A stretch of DNA of 64,000 nt from Chlamydomonas sphaeroides. Lineage: Eukaryota; Chlorophyta; Chlorophyceae; Chlamydomonadales; Chlamydomonadaceae. The stretch is taken from positions 4,053 through 68,052 of the forward strand of contig BDDC01000255.1 in the NCBI GenBank assembly GCA_001662425.1, given 5' to 3'. Under the pieces are notes generated by a model. The model worked only from the letters and a program-made list of their open reading frames with translations. It was not told where the DNA came from and did no database searches. Both the position numbers and the translations under genes were made by a program. This document shows positions 44,479 through 55,500 of the stretch, piece by piece (positions within the stretch are counted from its first letter, which is position 1; every line of letters begins with the position of its first letter).

Positions 44479-46907
44479 CTAATTCGCGGCCACGCGCACC
44501 AGGGCCGGCCGCACCAGCAGCTCGCCCAGGCGGTAGCCCTTCTGGAAGACGGCCGTCACGGTGCCGTCCGGCACGTCGTCGCGGTCCTCGCGCATCACCG
44601 CCTCGTGCAGGTTGGGGTCAAACAGCTCGCCGTCCGCGCCCACCGGCTCCAGGCCTTGCTGCCTGCGGGTAAACGCCATCGCAGGGCGCACAGCACGATG
44701 GCAGCTGTCAGTAAGGTGATCGGTGCGCAAAGGCCGGTGCGGTCAGGCCCCCCCGGCCCGCCGTCGTGCGCAGCGCCCAGCTGCCCTACCCAAGGAACTC
44801 CTTCAGCTCCTTGTAGATGGCCTGGTAGGCCTCGTGGATGCTGGCCTCGCCCTCGGTCTTGGGCTTGATGGTGGCCGCCGCGCGCTCAAAGTTGTCGGCC
44901 AAGGACAGCAGCGGCTGCCGAGGGGCAAAGGGGTACGGGGCCGCAAGTGGGTCGCGGCTGGTCGCAGAGAACAGGATGTGTATCGCAGGTAGCCGCGGGC
45001 GGCTAGGTGGAACGGTACTGCTGCGTCTATGGATTTAGATGGAGTATAGGGGCCACTGCGGCCCCACCCACATGCCCGGCACCACGCGCCTCACCTTGAG
45101 CACGTCCCCTCGGGCGCGGTCCATGGCTTGCTGCCGCTCCAGCTCCGAGCGCCGCCTGTTGCAGGGGCCACGGGCGTGTGGGTGGGTGCTTCGTCAGGAC
45201 AGTGGGGGCCAAGAACGTTGATGGGAAGAGGCTGCGATCTGTGTTGGAGCCGCGGAACAGCGCCTCCTACAGCGCCTGGCAGAGTGACCGCCCGACCCAC
45301 TTGCCCCTACTAGCGTCCCGGTACCGTGCCCTTTCCTGGCACAGGTAGGGCCCCAGCACAAGCCTCTGCCGTTAGTAGGGCCCCATGCCCCTCGATCGTG
45401 TTGACGTTATGGCTGGCCCTTTGAACCCCGTGTCCGGACAGCCTGCTCACCGCAGACCCCGCGCCCCAGCGGCCGTAGCCCACCACGCTCAGGGACTGCC
45501 CGCGCACAGACCATAGGCCGGAGACAGCCCGACCCACATCCATGCCTAATGCCTCAGTCCCGTGCCCCCACCTGCACACGCGCAGCCCCCACCCGCTCCT
45601 TGCCTGCATCGACACCACATGCTGCCCCTACCGTGTGGCAGCCGCCGCACGGTCGCACGCCGTCTCTGTGGCCACCCCCGACACCGACCAACCACGTGCG
45701 CCCCAAGTCCCAACGCGTCCCGATCCGCCAGGCAGGGCCTGGGACGGCGTGCCCACGGTCGCCGCATCGCTCGCCAATCCCTCCCCCCTTACTTGAAGTT
45801 GTCATAGTCGGACTGCAGCCGGTTCAGCGCCTCCCGCGCCACCAGCAGCCGCTGCGCCGTCGCCACCTCCGCGCCGCTCAGCTCCGCCGGCTCGTCGCCC
45901 GCCCGCGCCGCCTCGCGCGCCGCCAGTTCCGCCGCATAGTCGGCCACGGCCTCGTAGCGCTCCAGCAGCATGGACCGCAGCGCCCGCGCCTGCATCTCCT
46001 CCGCCTTGGACTGCGGCCGCGGCGAGGACTGGGCTGTGGCTGGGCCTGAGGAGGAGGGCTGAGGCGGCGGCGGCGGCGGCGTGCGCGCCTCGCGTGGCGC
46101 CGCGCTGTCGGCACCGTCACCGCTGAGCGACGGGCTGGGCGCGGCGGCGGCGGCGCGAGCGGCGGCGCCGGCGGCCTGCGGCCGGGCGTCGGGCTGGATG
46201 GAGATGCCGCCGCGTTGCTGCTGCGGCTGCTGGGGCTGCTGCGGCTGCTGCTGGGGCTGGGGCTGCTGCAGCTGCGGCGGGGGCTGCGACGCCTCTGCCT
46301 GCGCCTGCGGCTGCGGGCCGCCGGCGCCGTGCGCCTGTGCCGCCAGCACCTCGGCCACCTCCTCGTCCAGCACAAGCCCCTCGCCGCCAGCACCCTCCTC
46401 GCCCTCCTCGCTCTCCTCGTCCTCGCCCTCGCCGTCGAACATGGCCGCCGGGCTGTAGTACCCGTCGACCGAGTAGCTGCCGGGAAGCTGCCGGCCCAGC
46501 GGCGGCGGCGCCGCCACACCCCCAGCGGCGGCAGTGGCGGCGGCGGCGGCCGCCGCCGCCGCCTCAGAGCTCGGGCCCGCCGACGCAGCCGTCGACGCCT
46601 CGGCGGCGGCGGCGCTGTCAACGTCCAGCTCAAAGGACTGCGGAGCGGCAGCGGGCGTCCGCCGGGCCCGGCCGCCAGCCTGCTGCTCTGTCGCAGCCTG
46701 GGGCTGAGCCTGCTGCTGCTGCGCGGCTGCTGCGGCCGCGGTAGCGCGCTGCCGCTCCGCCTCGGCCTGCATCTCGGCCTGCCGGGGGTGCATGGCCGGC
46801 AGCGTGCCCGTCTGCTGCCCCTCCGCCGCCGCCTCCTCCGCCTGCTCCTCCTCGCGCTCGCCCTCGTCTGCCAGGGCGTCATCGATCGAGGCCAGCGCGT
46901 CGGTAGG
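44479..46907 (-). CDS. GrpE nucleotide-exchange factor, organellar type (possibly the C-terminus of a fusion)
   Basis: Exons 46907-45793, 45155-45095, 44914-44790 and 44662-44479 join in phase. GrpE releases ADP from DnaK-type Hsp70 in plastid or mitochondrion. The long coiled coil ends NRLQSDYDNFK (split by an intron) and RRSELERQQAMDRARGDVLK. The dimer helix bundle carries LLSLADNFERAAATIKPK. The beta domain reads FDPNLHEAVMRED, PDGTVTAVFQKGYRLGE and LLVRPALVRVAAN, closest to plant plastid GrpE. Upstream of this lies about 250 residues of acidic, Gln- and Ala-rich low-complexity sequence. The frame is closed by the TAG of the acceptor at 46910-46908, so the exon must be reached by splicing or the protein must start at the internal ATG at 46793, whose N-terminus does not look like a transit peptide. 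The preceding OPR-like exon (47317-47126) joins in phase. Confidence 0.82.
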
Positions 46908-47125
46908 CTACGCGCGTGGCAGGGGCAGCGGCAAGGGATGGGGTGTGAGCAGGCGCACAGTCATCGGTGGAGTTACTGGCCAAGATGTTGTGCCGGCGTG
47001 TAATTAGCAGAGCACAGGGCGCAATGGCACGAACGCCGCGTGGGCGAAGCGTCTCCCATTAGGGTGTAGCCCAGCGCGGCCGCACCCTGCCCGGACTTTG
47101 CCCCGGGCGCTGCCGCACGACGCAC

Positions 47126-50100
47126 CTGCTTCTGCTCCACGCCGCTCGTGGCCGCCGCCGCCGCCTCGGCCGCCGCCCTCGCGCGCGCCTCGCGCGCGCG
47201 CGCCTGCTGCCGGAAGGCCGCCGCCTGGCGCCAGGCCGACAGGAAGCCGCGGTCCAGCGCCGCCACGCCGCGCACCGCCTCCGACACCGCCTCCTGGCTC
47301 AGCTCGGCCTCGCGCTCCTGCGCGGCACGGGGCGGGGCAGCAGCAAAATGGGAGGGGCGGGGCGCGTTGGGCGGTGCATGGGCGGCGCATCATGGGAGAG
47401 AGGGCGCAAGCAACCGGGCAGGGTAGGCTGCGCTGCCCCGACCGCATGGCCCTGCTACCAACCCTCGCATTCGCCGCCTCGTCCGCTCGCCAGCCCACCT
47501 GCGCCACGTATGTGGAGGCCCCTTGCATGCCACTCGAACCCCTTACCAGCCCGCGCACTGACCCCGTGCCACACTCTCTCACCCCCCCGGCACGGCCCGC
47601 ACCTCCAGCACGTCCAAAAGAGCTAGCTCCGCCCCCTAACCCCCCTTTGCTATGCACACGGCGACACATCTTCTGACCAACACTTTTGCCCTACCCTGCT
47701 TCCACCCAGACTTCATCCGGCAGACCATACCCCGCTTGCCCGCCCACTCCCCGGCCTTTCCCACCGCCACACCCAGCCTTCCGCCCCCTTGCGGCCCGGC
47801 CCCCACCTGCAGCACGTCCAGGTAGGAGCCCAGCCAGGAGCGGCCCGGGTGCGCGCCCAGCCGCGCCAGGCACACCTGACGGCCGGGGGGCGAGGGGCGG
47901 GGGCACGACAGCTTGGCAGCAGGCGCGGCAGGCGTGCGAGCGAGCGGTCGACGCGGAGGTCAACGCCAGCCCCGCTTGCGGCTGGGCTGCCAGCGCAGTG
48001 GGCCCGCTCTCCCGCCTCCCTCCCGCTGCTCGTGCCACCCCACCGTCAGGCGGCCCGCCCGCCTTGTTGCCTCCTGACGCTCACAGCGCAGAGGACCCTG
48101 CGCCCCCGCCCCCTTTCCCTTCCCCCGCACCCACGCCTCTCGCGCCGCCTCACCGCCAGGTGCGCTAGCTGCTCGGGCGCAAACTCCTCCAGCGCGTCCT
48201 CACAGCGCGCCAGGAACGTCTCCATCCAGGGCCTGGAGAGGGGAGCCAGGCCACAGCGAGGGCACGGCGCAGCGGCGTTGGTGGGCTTCGGCGTAGTCCT
48301 TGCGCTCCTGCAACCCTGCAAGTGCCCGTCCGCCTCCCAGCGGCCGCCTCACCACCCTCCCTCCCGGCCCTGCCCCTGCCCCTCTGCTCTCACGCGCTGG
48401 GCCGCACGCCGCAATCCGCCAGCGCGCCCAGCACCTGCGCCAGCTGGGCCGCGGGCGCCTGCGGCAGCGTGTCCCTCAGCCGCCGCAGCAGCGCCACCAG
48501 CAGCCGCTCCTCCAGGTAGCGCAGGCGCAGGAACGACACCAGCAGGCTGGGGGAGGAGGGAGCAGGGAGGAGGGGAGGACAGGGAGGGGAGCGGGTCAGG
48601 GGGTGCAGGATGGAGGCGGGCATGGGCGCAGGTGGGCTAGCCCACAATCCCAGCTTGGGCGCAGAAAGGAGACCAGCTGGGCGACGGACGCGCGCGGCAT
48701 GGGTGGCGGCAGCAGCGCATGCGAGTTGCCGAGCGGCCACCCCGACCAACTTGTCCGGGCCACGCGCACGGGCCCGCAGCGGCGCAGGTCCTAGCTGCTC
48801 AGCACATGCGGCATGCCCCTTCCCCGGGCACTCCACCACCCCTCCCGCCGCCCGCACCCGGCCGCCTGCTCCGCGCCCGCCTGCCCCAGCCGCTCCGCCG
48901 CCAGCTGGCCCAGCCCCTCCATCAGGTCGCCCAGCTCGCCGCGCTCGCGCAGCTCCAGCCGGCCCGCGGGCCGCCGCCCCGGCAGCAGCTCGGCCAGCCG
49001 CGCGGCAGCGGCCGCCACGCAGGGCAGGTCGGCGGCCTCGCTGTAGTTGAACAGCAGCACCTGGCGAGAGGAGGCGGGCCGGGGAGAAGTGCGTGGCGTG
49101 GGAGGAGTGAGCCGGACCCAAGGATGTGGATTCCCCGTTGCGGCGCGCATCCCAGGGGACCGCTTGGCAGCTCCTGCCGCGCTGCCCTCACCCGGATCTC
49201 CTGCCAGCTGCCCGCCGCCCGCAGCCGCCGCGCCAGCTGCAGCGTCAGCTGCCCCGACCGCCGCGCCTCCTCCGCCTCCCGCGCGCGGCGCGCCTCCTCC
49301 TCGGCCTCCTCCGCCGCCGCGCGCGCCTGCTCCGCCTGCGCCAGCCGCGCCGCCTGCGCCCGCTGCGCCGCCTCGGCCGCGCGCCGCGCGCGCGCCGCCG
49401 CCATGGCGCGCGCCTGCACCTCGGCCACGTGGCGCTGGAAGCGGTAGCGCAGCTGGCGGGCCTGCTCGATGCGGCCCATGCGCTCCAGCGCGCGGATGGC
49501 GGAGGCCACCGCCTGCGGCCGGGGGCCAGGGGCCGGGGGAGAGGGAGCAGCAGCGGCGGCGTGTGAGGGCGTGGTGGTGGTGGAAGAAGGCGGTTGCTCA
49601 CAGGCCTGGCAGCTGTGCCTCTGCACGGGAGGGTTTGGGCCCAGGCCCGGCCTCCCGCGCCAGCCACCACCGCCGCTGCGACCCCTCCGCCACCGGGGCT
49701 GCACCGGGGCACCCGCTGTCCCGCTCCCGTACGCCACAATTACCCCTACGGGCTGCAGCGCGCACTGCTGCCCGTGGGGCCCACCCACCACAGCCTGAAC
49801 CACCCACCTGCGCATCCCGCTGCAGGCTCATGCTCAGCTCAGCGTCCAGCTCGCCCTCCTCCTCGCCATCGCTCTCGCCGCCCTCGCCGTGCAGCCCCAG
49901 CCCAGCGCCCTGCGCCGCCGGCATGGCGCCCTGCGCCGCCGCCGCCGCCTGCGCCTGCCTGCGGCGCGAGCCCGACGCCGCGCTCTCCTCCGCCTCGCGC
50001 TGCCACTCGGCCTGCGACGCCGCCACCTGCTGCAGCAGCGCCGCCTCCTGCTGCGCCGCCGCGGGCGTGATGCGCAGGCGCGAGGGCTGCAGCTGCTCCA

Positions 50101-51508
50101 GCAGCCGCCCCAGCGTGGCCTCGTCGGGGCTGTAGCCCACCCGCGACAGCGCGTGCAGCAGCCGAGCAGCGTCCTCGGGCGTCATGCCGCGAGCCGCGGC
50201 GCCGTCAGGCTGAGGCGGCGGCGGCGCCGCCGCGGCGGCCGCGGCAGCGGCGGGCGCCATGCCGCGCGGCGCGAGGCGGGGCTGCGAGCGCGCGGCGGCG
50301 GCGGCCTGGCGCTGGCGCTCCGCCTCGGCGGCGGCGGCGGCCGCGGCCGCGGCCTCCTGCTGCTCCTGGTGCAGGCGCAGCAGCTGGGCGAGCTCGGCGT
50401 CCGAGGGCCGGTGGCGCATGGCGGCGAAGGCGTCCAGCAGCTCGGCCAGGCTGGGAGGGAAGGGGGCCGAGGATGAGTTGGAACTGGACGATCAGAGACA
50501 AGGGACATGGACGGGAGCCTCCTGCGGCCCTGATGCCCGGAATTCCGGCCCCCAGACGCGCGCCCCACCTCTGCGTCCCGGAGCGCAGCTGCCGCTCCGC
50601 TGCCTGCCGCCGCTGCGACTCGGCCGCCTGCGCCGCCGCCGCCGCCGCCGCCTGCTGGGCCGCCGCCGCGGCCTGCTGCTGCTGCGCCTGCTGCGGCTGC
50701 CCGCTCGCCACCATCCGCCGCACGATCTCATCGCACAGCGCCGGGTCCCGCACGCCCGCCGCCGCCAGGCCCGAAGCCAGGCGCGCCATGCTGTCCCCGT
50801 CGTAGCGGGGCAGGTGCCGCCGGGCGCTGCGCAGCATGGCCTGGCGCAGACCCTCGCGGCGAGCCTCCTCGGCCTCCGACGCTGCAGCGGCGTCGGCGGC
50901 CGCGGCCGCTAGCGCGCGCCGACGGGCGGCTTCCGCCTCGGCCGCTGCCTGCTGGCGGCGCAGGGCATCCAGCGGCACCGCTGGCGCAGGGGGTGACGGC
51001 GACGTGCCGCGGCGCTGCAGTGCCTGCGGCGCCGCTGCCAGGAGCTCCAGGAACTGCTCCGGGTCGTCGGCGGCGCTGCGGGGGCGTGGGGAGGACACAT
51101 ACGTTGGCGGCAAGAGGCGCGGGGCTTCAGGGCAGGTCCACGGCCAGCGCAGTGCGTGGTGCCCGAGTAGGCCGAGGGCTGGGCCAGGGGAGTTGTGTGC
51201 GGCTGCTGCGTGCGCTGCGGCTCCAGCTGCCGAGTGGGGGACCTCAAGGGGATGCTCGTGTGCTCTGTCCTGGTACCGCGCGCTCACCTGCCGCTGAGCA
51301 CGTCCGCCAGCTGCTGCAGATCGCGGGGGCGGCGCACGGGGATGCGGCGCGGCCCGCCGGGGCCGGGCTGGTAGGATGCGAGCGGCGGGGCCGGCCGGCG
51401 GCGGCCAGCCACTCTGGTGGCCGGGGCCACGCCGCGCGGGCCCAGGCGCAGAGCGGCCATGGAGGTGCCGCGCATGGCACTTGCGGCCGGTTGGCGGACT
51501 GAAGACAT
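47126..51508 (-). CDS. OPR/FAST-like helical-repeat protein, probably organellar RNA-binding
   Basis: Nine exons join in phase: 51508-51288, 51075-50569, 50450-49808, 49512-49192, 49060-48858, 48546-48394, 48232-48154, 47875-47807, 47317-47126; about 796 residues. The N-terminus (MSSVRQPAASAMRGTSMAAL, Arg- and Ala-rich, no acidic residues for 60 positions) looks like an organellar transit peptide. The body repeats helical hairpins of roughly 38 residues of the OPR kind: LARLASGLAAAGVRDPALCDE-like, DAARLLHALSRVGYSPDEAT, LAQVLGALADCGVRPSAPW and LAHLAVCLARLGAHPGRSW. In Chlamydomonas such proteins bind plastid or mitochondrial transcripts and steer their processing or translation. Poly-Gln/Ala inserts and a long Arg/Ala/Glu coiled coil separate the repeats. 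I see no RAP domain. The end is open: reading past 47126 stops at 46973, while splicing there leads in phase into the GrpE exon. Confidence 0.68.
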
Positions 51509-52573
51509 ATGCACCTGCGGCGCGAGGGGCGGGTGGACAGGGGGACAGCGGCCATTGCACCATGGCGTGGTGGGGCACCAGCTGGGACGCGTGAGCGGTG
51601 CACAGCTGCGAGACCAAGGTGATTCCAGAGTCGCGGCAGAGGCGGCCGTAATTTAGGCAGGCTGCACCGGCGGTGCGCCAGTACAACATGCACGCCGGCT
51701 TGCCGGCATAGATCTAGGCCATTAAGCGACCCAAATGGCAACACTCACCCTCATAGGTCAATTGAGAAACAGCAGCAGCGCTCAGCGCGTTTCGCACATC
51801 CAATGCTTCCGACCTCACGTCCGCAAGCACGCTTGTAGGCGCCCAGAGATTGGCTTGTTATCAACAAGGTATGCGTTGTGTAATGCTAAACAGGGAGTCC
51901 TGTGTTGTGCCTGCGGCGTGGTTCTCTCGCGATGCGCTGATGCGTCCACTCTGCAACTGGACCCAAGCCCTTCACAGCACTCAGGAACTCTTGACCTACG
52001 CCAGACACACATAATTAAGGGGTCGGCACCGCCAAATAACATCAGGAAGAAGTGAGCGGCCCATGGACCCGTGCGCTAACAAGGACCGCACCCTCAGCAG
52101 TAAGGTCTTTTTTTCCTTGAATAAAGCATATGATGTTTACCTGGGCTTTGTGTTTGGCCAGCTCTGATGGCGAGGGCAAGACCTGCTCGTCGCTTAGTCG
52201 CTGCTCTTCACTGCCGCCCACGCACCGCTTGAAAATATGTAGCTATGCACATTCGCCTGCAGATTTGCCTGCGACTTTTCGTGCGGAGCTGTTGGATTCA
52301 GGTTTAGTGGGGCAAGCTTGTGCCGGACGTCCCCCTTGTCCCAACCTCGCACCATACTCCCGGTGCTGCAACTCTCATCACGTCTGAGCAGACGGCACGT
52401 CGATAGCCCGCTGCTCCAGCAAGCTCGCTAGTTGGCTGCAGCTATGCTCCCCGCGGCCCAAACAGCGCCACGAGCACAACACAAATTGCCTGACAGCTAG
52501 GGCTAGGCGGGAATTGCCGTAAGGAGCGGTCCTTGCAACCGTGGAGCTGCGAGGGTCGCGACCCAGCACAGCC
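51509..52573. promoter_or_regulatory. Divergent promoter region, OPR-like and RPGRIP1L genes
   Basis: About 1.07 kb lie between two divergent start codons. The centre (51740-52270) is clearly AT-richer, with a T run and AATAAAG near 52106-52128. The preceding bases of the OPR-like start (CCGCAG then GTGCATATG) could be an acceptor, so a 5' exon may lie here. No coding exon is supported. Confidence 0.45.
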
Positions 52574-55500
52574 ATGCCAAACGACAACCGTGGCCTAGAT
52601 GGCCCCGACGAGTCAACGACCAGCTTTGGCAGCATGCCAGTTGCCAAGCCGGTGAAGTTAGCATGGGCTCCGTCCAACGACAGAGTCAACCATGAGAACT
52701 TCCACCGCATGCTGGAGGAGTACCGCACTACGAAGAAGCGGGAGCGCGAGCTGGAGCTGAAGATAAGACAGTAAGTGGCCTGACTTCAGGGGAGGAGCGC
52801 GACCCGTTCTTGGACAGGTTCCAAGGGGGCCTGCCGGGGGTGGCAGATATGCTGGGCCCAGCCCCGCCGCGGCCCGACCCCGCTGCCGCAGGTAGTAGAT
52901 ACAGACCTGGGGATGTCGGGTTGGGAGCTTTATCAACCGTGTGTCTGTGAACCTACTGTGGTGCAGGCTTGGAGCGCAGCTTGCTCGCACCGAGGAGGCC
53001 GCCAAGCGGGCCCTCGTGCAGACAGATGCCACAGCAAAGGGCGGGGCAGCACAGAAGCTGCTGGACGCAGAACGGGCCATCGCCAAGCTGCGTGCGGAGA
53101 ACGCGGAGCTCGCCAGCAAGCTGGCCAGGTGCTTGCTGCCTCTCGGGGCGTAAGGGCTGGGAAACGGCAGCTTGGACCCAGGGCAGCAGGGGTCACGCTG
53201 GAACGCCCTGTCCAGCACCAGCGGGCGCTATGGGTCTTGCAATTTGCCCTGGGGCCTACTAGTTGTGACCCGGGGTCTGGCCTGCTAGGGCGTGCGTGGC
53301 TTGCTGGCCACATTGTGACGGCCCTGGGTGGGCGCCCTGTGCATCGCTGCCCCACCCAAGGGAGAAGAAGCGTTCCGCGGACTTCAAGGCCATGGCCGAC
53401 ACCTACAAGCAGCGCCTGGACGCCTTCCTTAAAGACCAGCGCTCGCTGGTCAAGAAGGTCGGCCAGCTGGAGCGTACGCATGCTGCCAGCAAGATTCGGC
53501 CGGAGGACGAATTCTGGGGCGAGGAGGCGGGCCGGCGCTTCGTGCAGCAGCAGGAGGAGCTGGTGGCGCTTAAAGAGGAGAACGCTGAACTGAAGAAGCT
53601 CATGGAGTCGGGTGGGGCGGGTCCGGCGGGTGTCGAGCTGCATGCTGGCCGTGCCGTTGGGCACGCAGCTGTTGGGCAACTCGTTGGAAGCTGCCGAGTG
53701 GCATCGCGCACAGCCCGCAAGCCGCGCTCTGCTTCCCGCTGAATGCATGTCCGCACCACCCGCTCCCCGCCTCGCCCCGTCGCCAGACGGCCCGCTGGCG
53801 CAGTGCAAGGCGTATGAGGGCCAAATCAACGAGCTGCAGAACCTGGTCAAGTTCTACGAGCGCAAGATATCGGCCATGGCAGCTGCGGGCATGGGCGGCC
53901 TTGAGGTCAGCACGAGGGCTGACCGCTATGCTTGCGGGCTGCTGTAGGCCAGCATGCGTCCTGTACCTGCGCGGGCTGGGCGCTGTGGGCTAACTGGGTG
54001 CGCTGCGGCGGCCCTGGCTGCAGGCTCTGTACGGCCCCAACGGTGGGCCCGGCCCTGAAGACTGGGTGCTGGAGGAGTTCTGGCACAACGATGAGATGTA
54101 CCTGCTGGACCGCAAAACCGGCAAGCTGTTCACGGTGCCTGGCGACAACTCGTACCCGCGGCCGCTGGGTGAGGCGCAGCACGAACATGGCCGGGGCGAG
54201 CTGGCAAGGCAGGGGCGATGCGACGGGGGTTGCGGTGCCGTCACCTGGGTCCGGACCGGTCGGCGGTTAAAAGTCAGGCAAGCACGGCTCTGCGACCTGA
54301 AGCTGATGTGGCCCCGCGCCGCGCAGGCATCCGCACCAACAAGGAGGTCCGCATGGGCATCAACAACAGCATGGAGCGCTTCCTGTCGACGCTCGACTCG
54401 TTCCTCGCCAACAGCGCCTCGCGGCTGCAGGTGCGGCGAGGGCGGGCTGCGGCGGGGACGCAACCCCACCGAGTGCGTTGAAACTGCGCTGACCGGGCAA
54501 CTGCCTCTGGGTCGCGCCGCACCGCTCACTATCACCCCGGGTTGCAGCCCACTGGGCACGGTGTACCAGCGGCCATGGGCATTGGAAACCCTCGGTTTCT
54601 ACCTCAATGCTTGCCTTTACCCTACAGGAGGTGTTCAACCAGTTTGACCTGGACAACAGCGGTCAGCTGGACCGTCGGGAGCTGGCACGCATGCTGCAGA
54701 CGCTCATGCCCGACCTGACCTTGGAGTGAGCACGCCTGCGGCCGCGCGGCGCGAGGCGGGGTTGGGCTCCCGAACGGCCGATGCGGGTGGCATGTCGCAC
54801 GAAGGGGGGTGGGGGCCTGCCTGAGCCGTTGTCATCCCCAGCCTCGTGCCGGTGGCGGTGCTGGCCGCAGGCAGGTGGAGGAGCTGCGGATGATGCTTGA
54901 CGTGGACGGCGATGGCGTCATCACGCTGCCAGAGATGCTTGAGTGCATCAAGGAGGCCTTCACAGCGCGTGAGTGGTGACCGAAGCCATCATCGCACATG
55001 CTGCGCCTTCCTGGGGTGCCGCGTCACACCAATGCTTGATGCTGGCGGTTGCCCCGTGCCCACCCGCTCGAGCAACGTTGGCATGGCTACCCTGACTCCG
55101 ATCTTGCTTGTCCTGGCCCCCAACCGTGCGGCTCCTGGCAGGCACCGCTGCCAAGATTGGCAGGCACATCGAGATGAACGACGTGCTGGACCGCATCCGG
55201 GACACGCTGCGGGAGAACAAGAAGGTGCGTGCCCAGCCACATATCCGCGCCGGCTTTGCCGCATTGCTCGCTCCGAACAGCAGCAACATGTTGCGGCATG
55301 TGCGCGCCCGTCTTCATTAGGACGGCAACCACCACGGCCCCGCCCCTGCCTGCCACCCTGGGGCTGTCTTGTCCCCGCAGGAGGTCCAGGCGGCCTTCAA
55401 CGAGATGGACACCAACCAGGACGGCTGCCTCAGCCACCTGGACGTGGTGCGCCTCGTGCGCCGCTTCCTGCCGGGTAAGCAAGGGTGCAGGCTGCGGGCC

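Noticed and set aside
52130..52387. Plus-strand open frame of 85 codons upstream of RPGRIP1L
   Set aside because: Cys/Ser-rich, AT-richer sequence in a divergent promoter region without family resemblance or splice sites.
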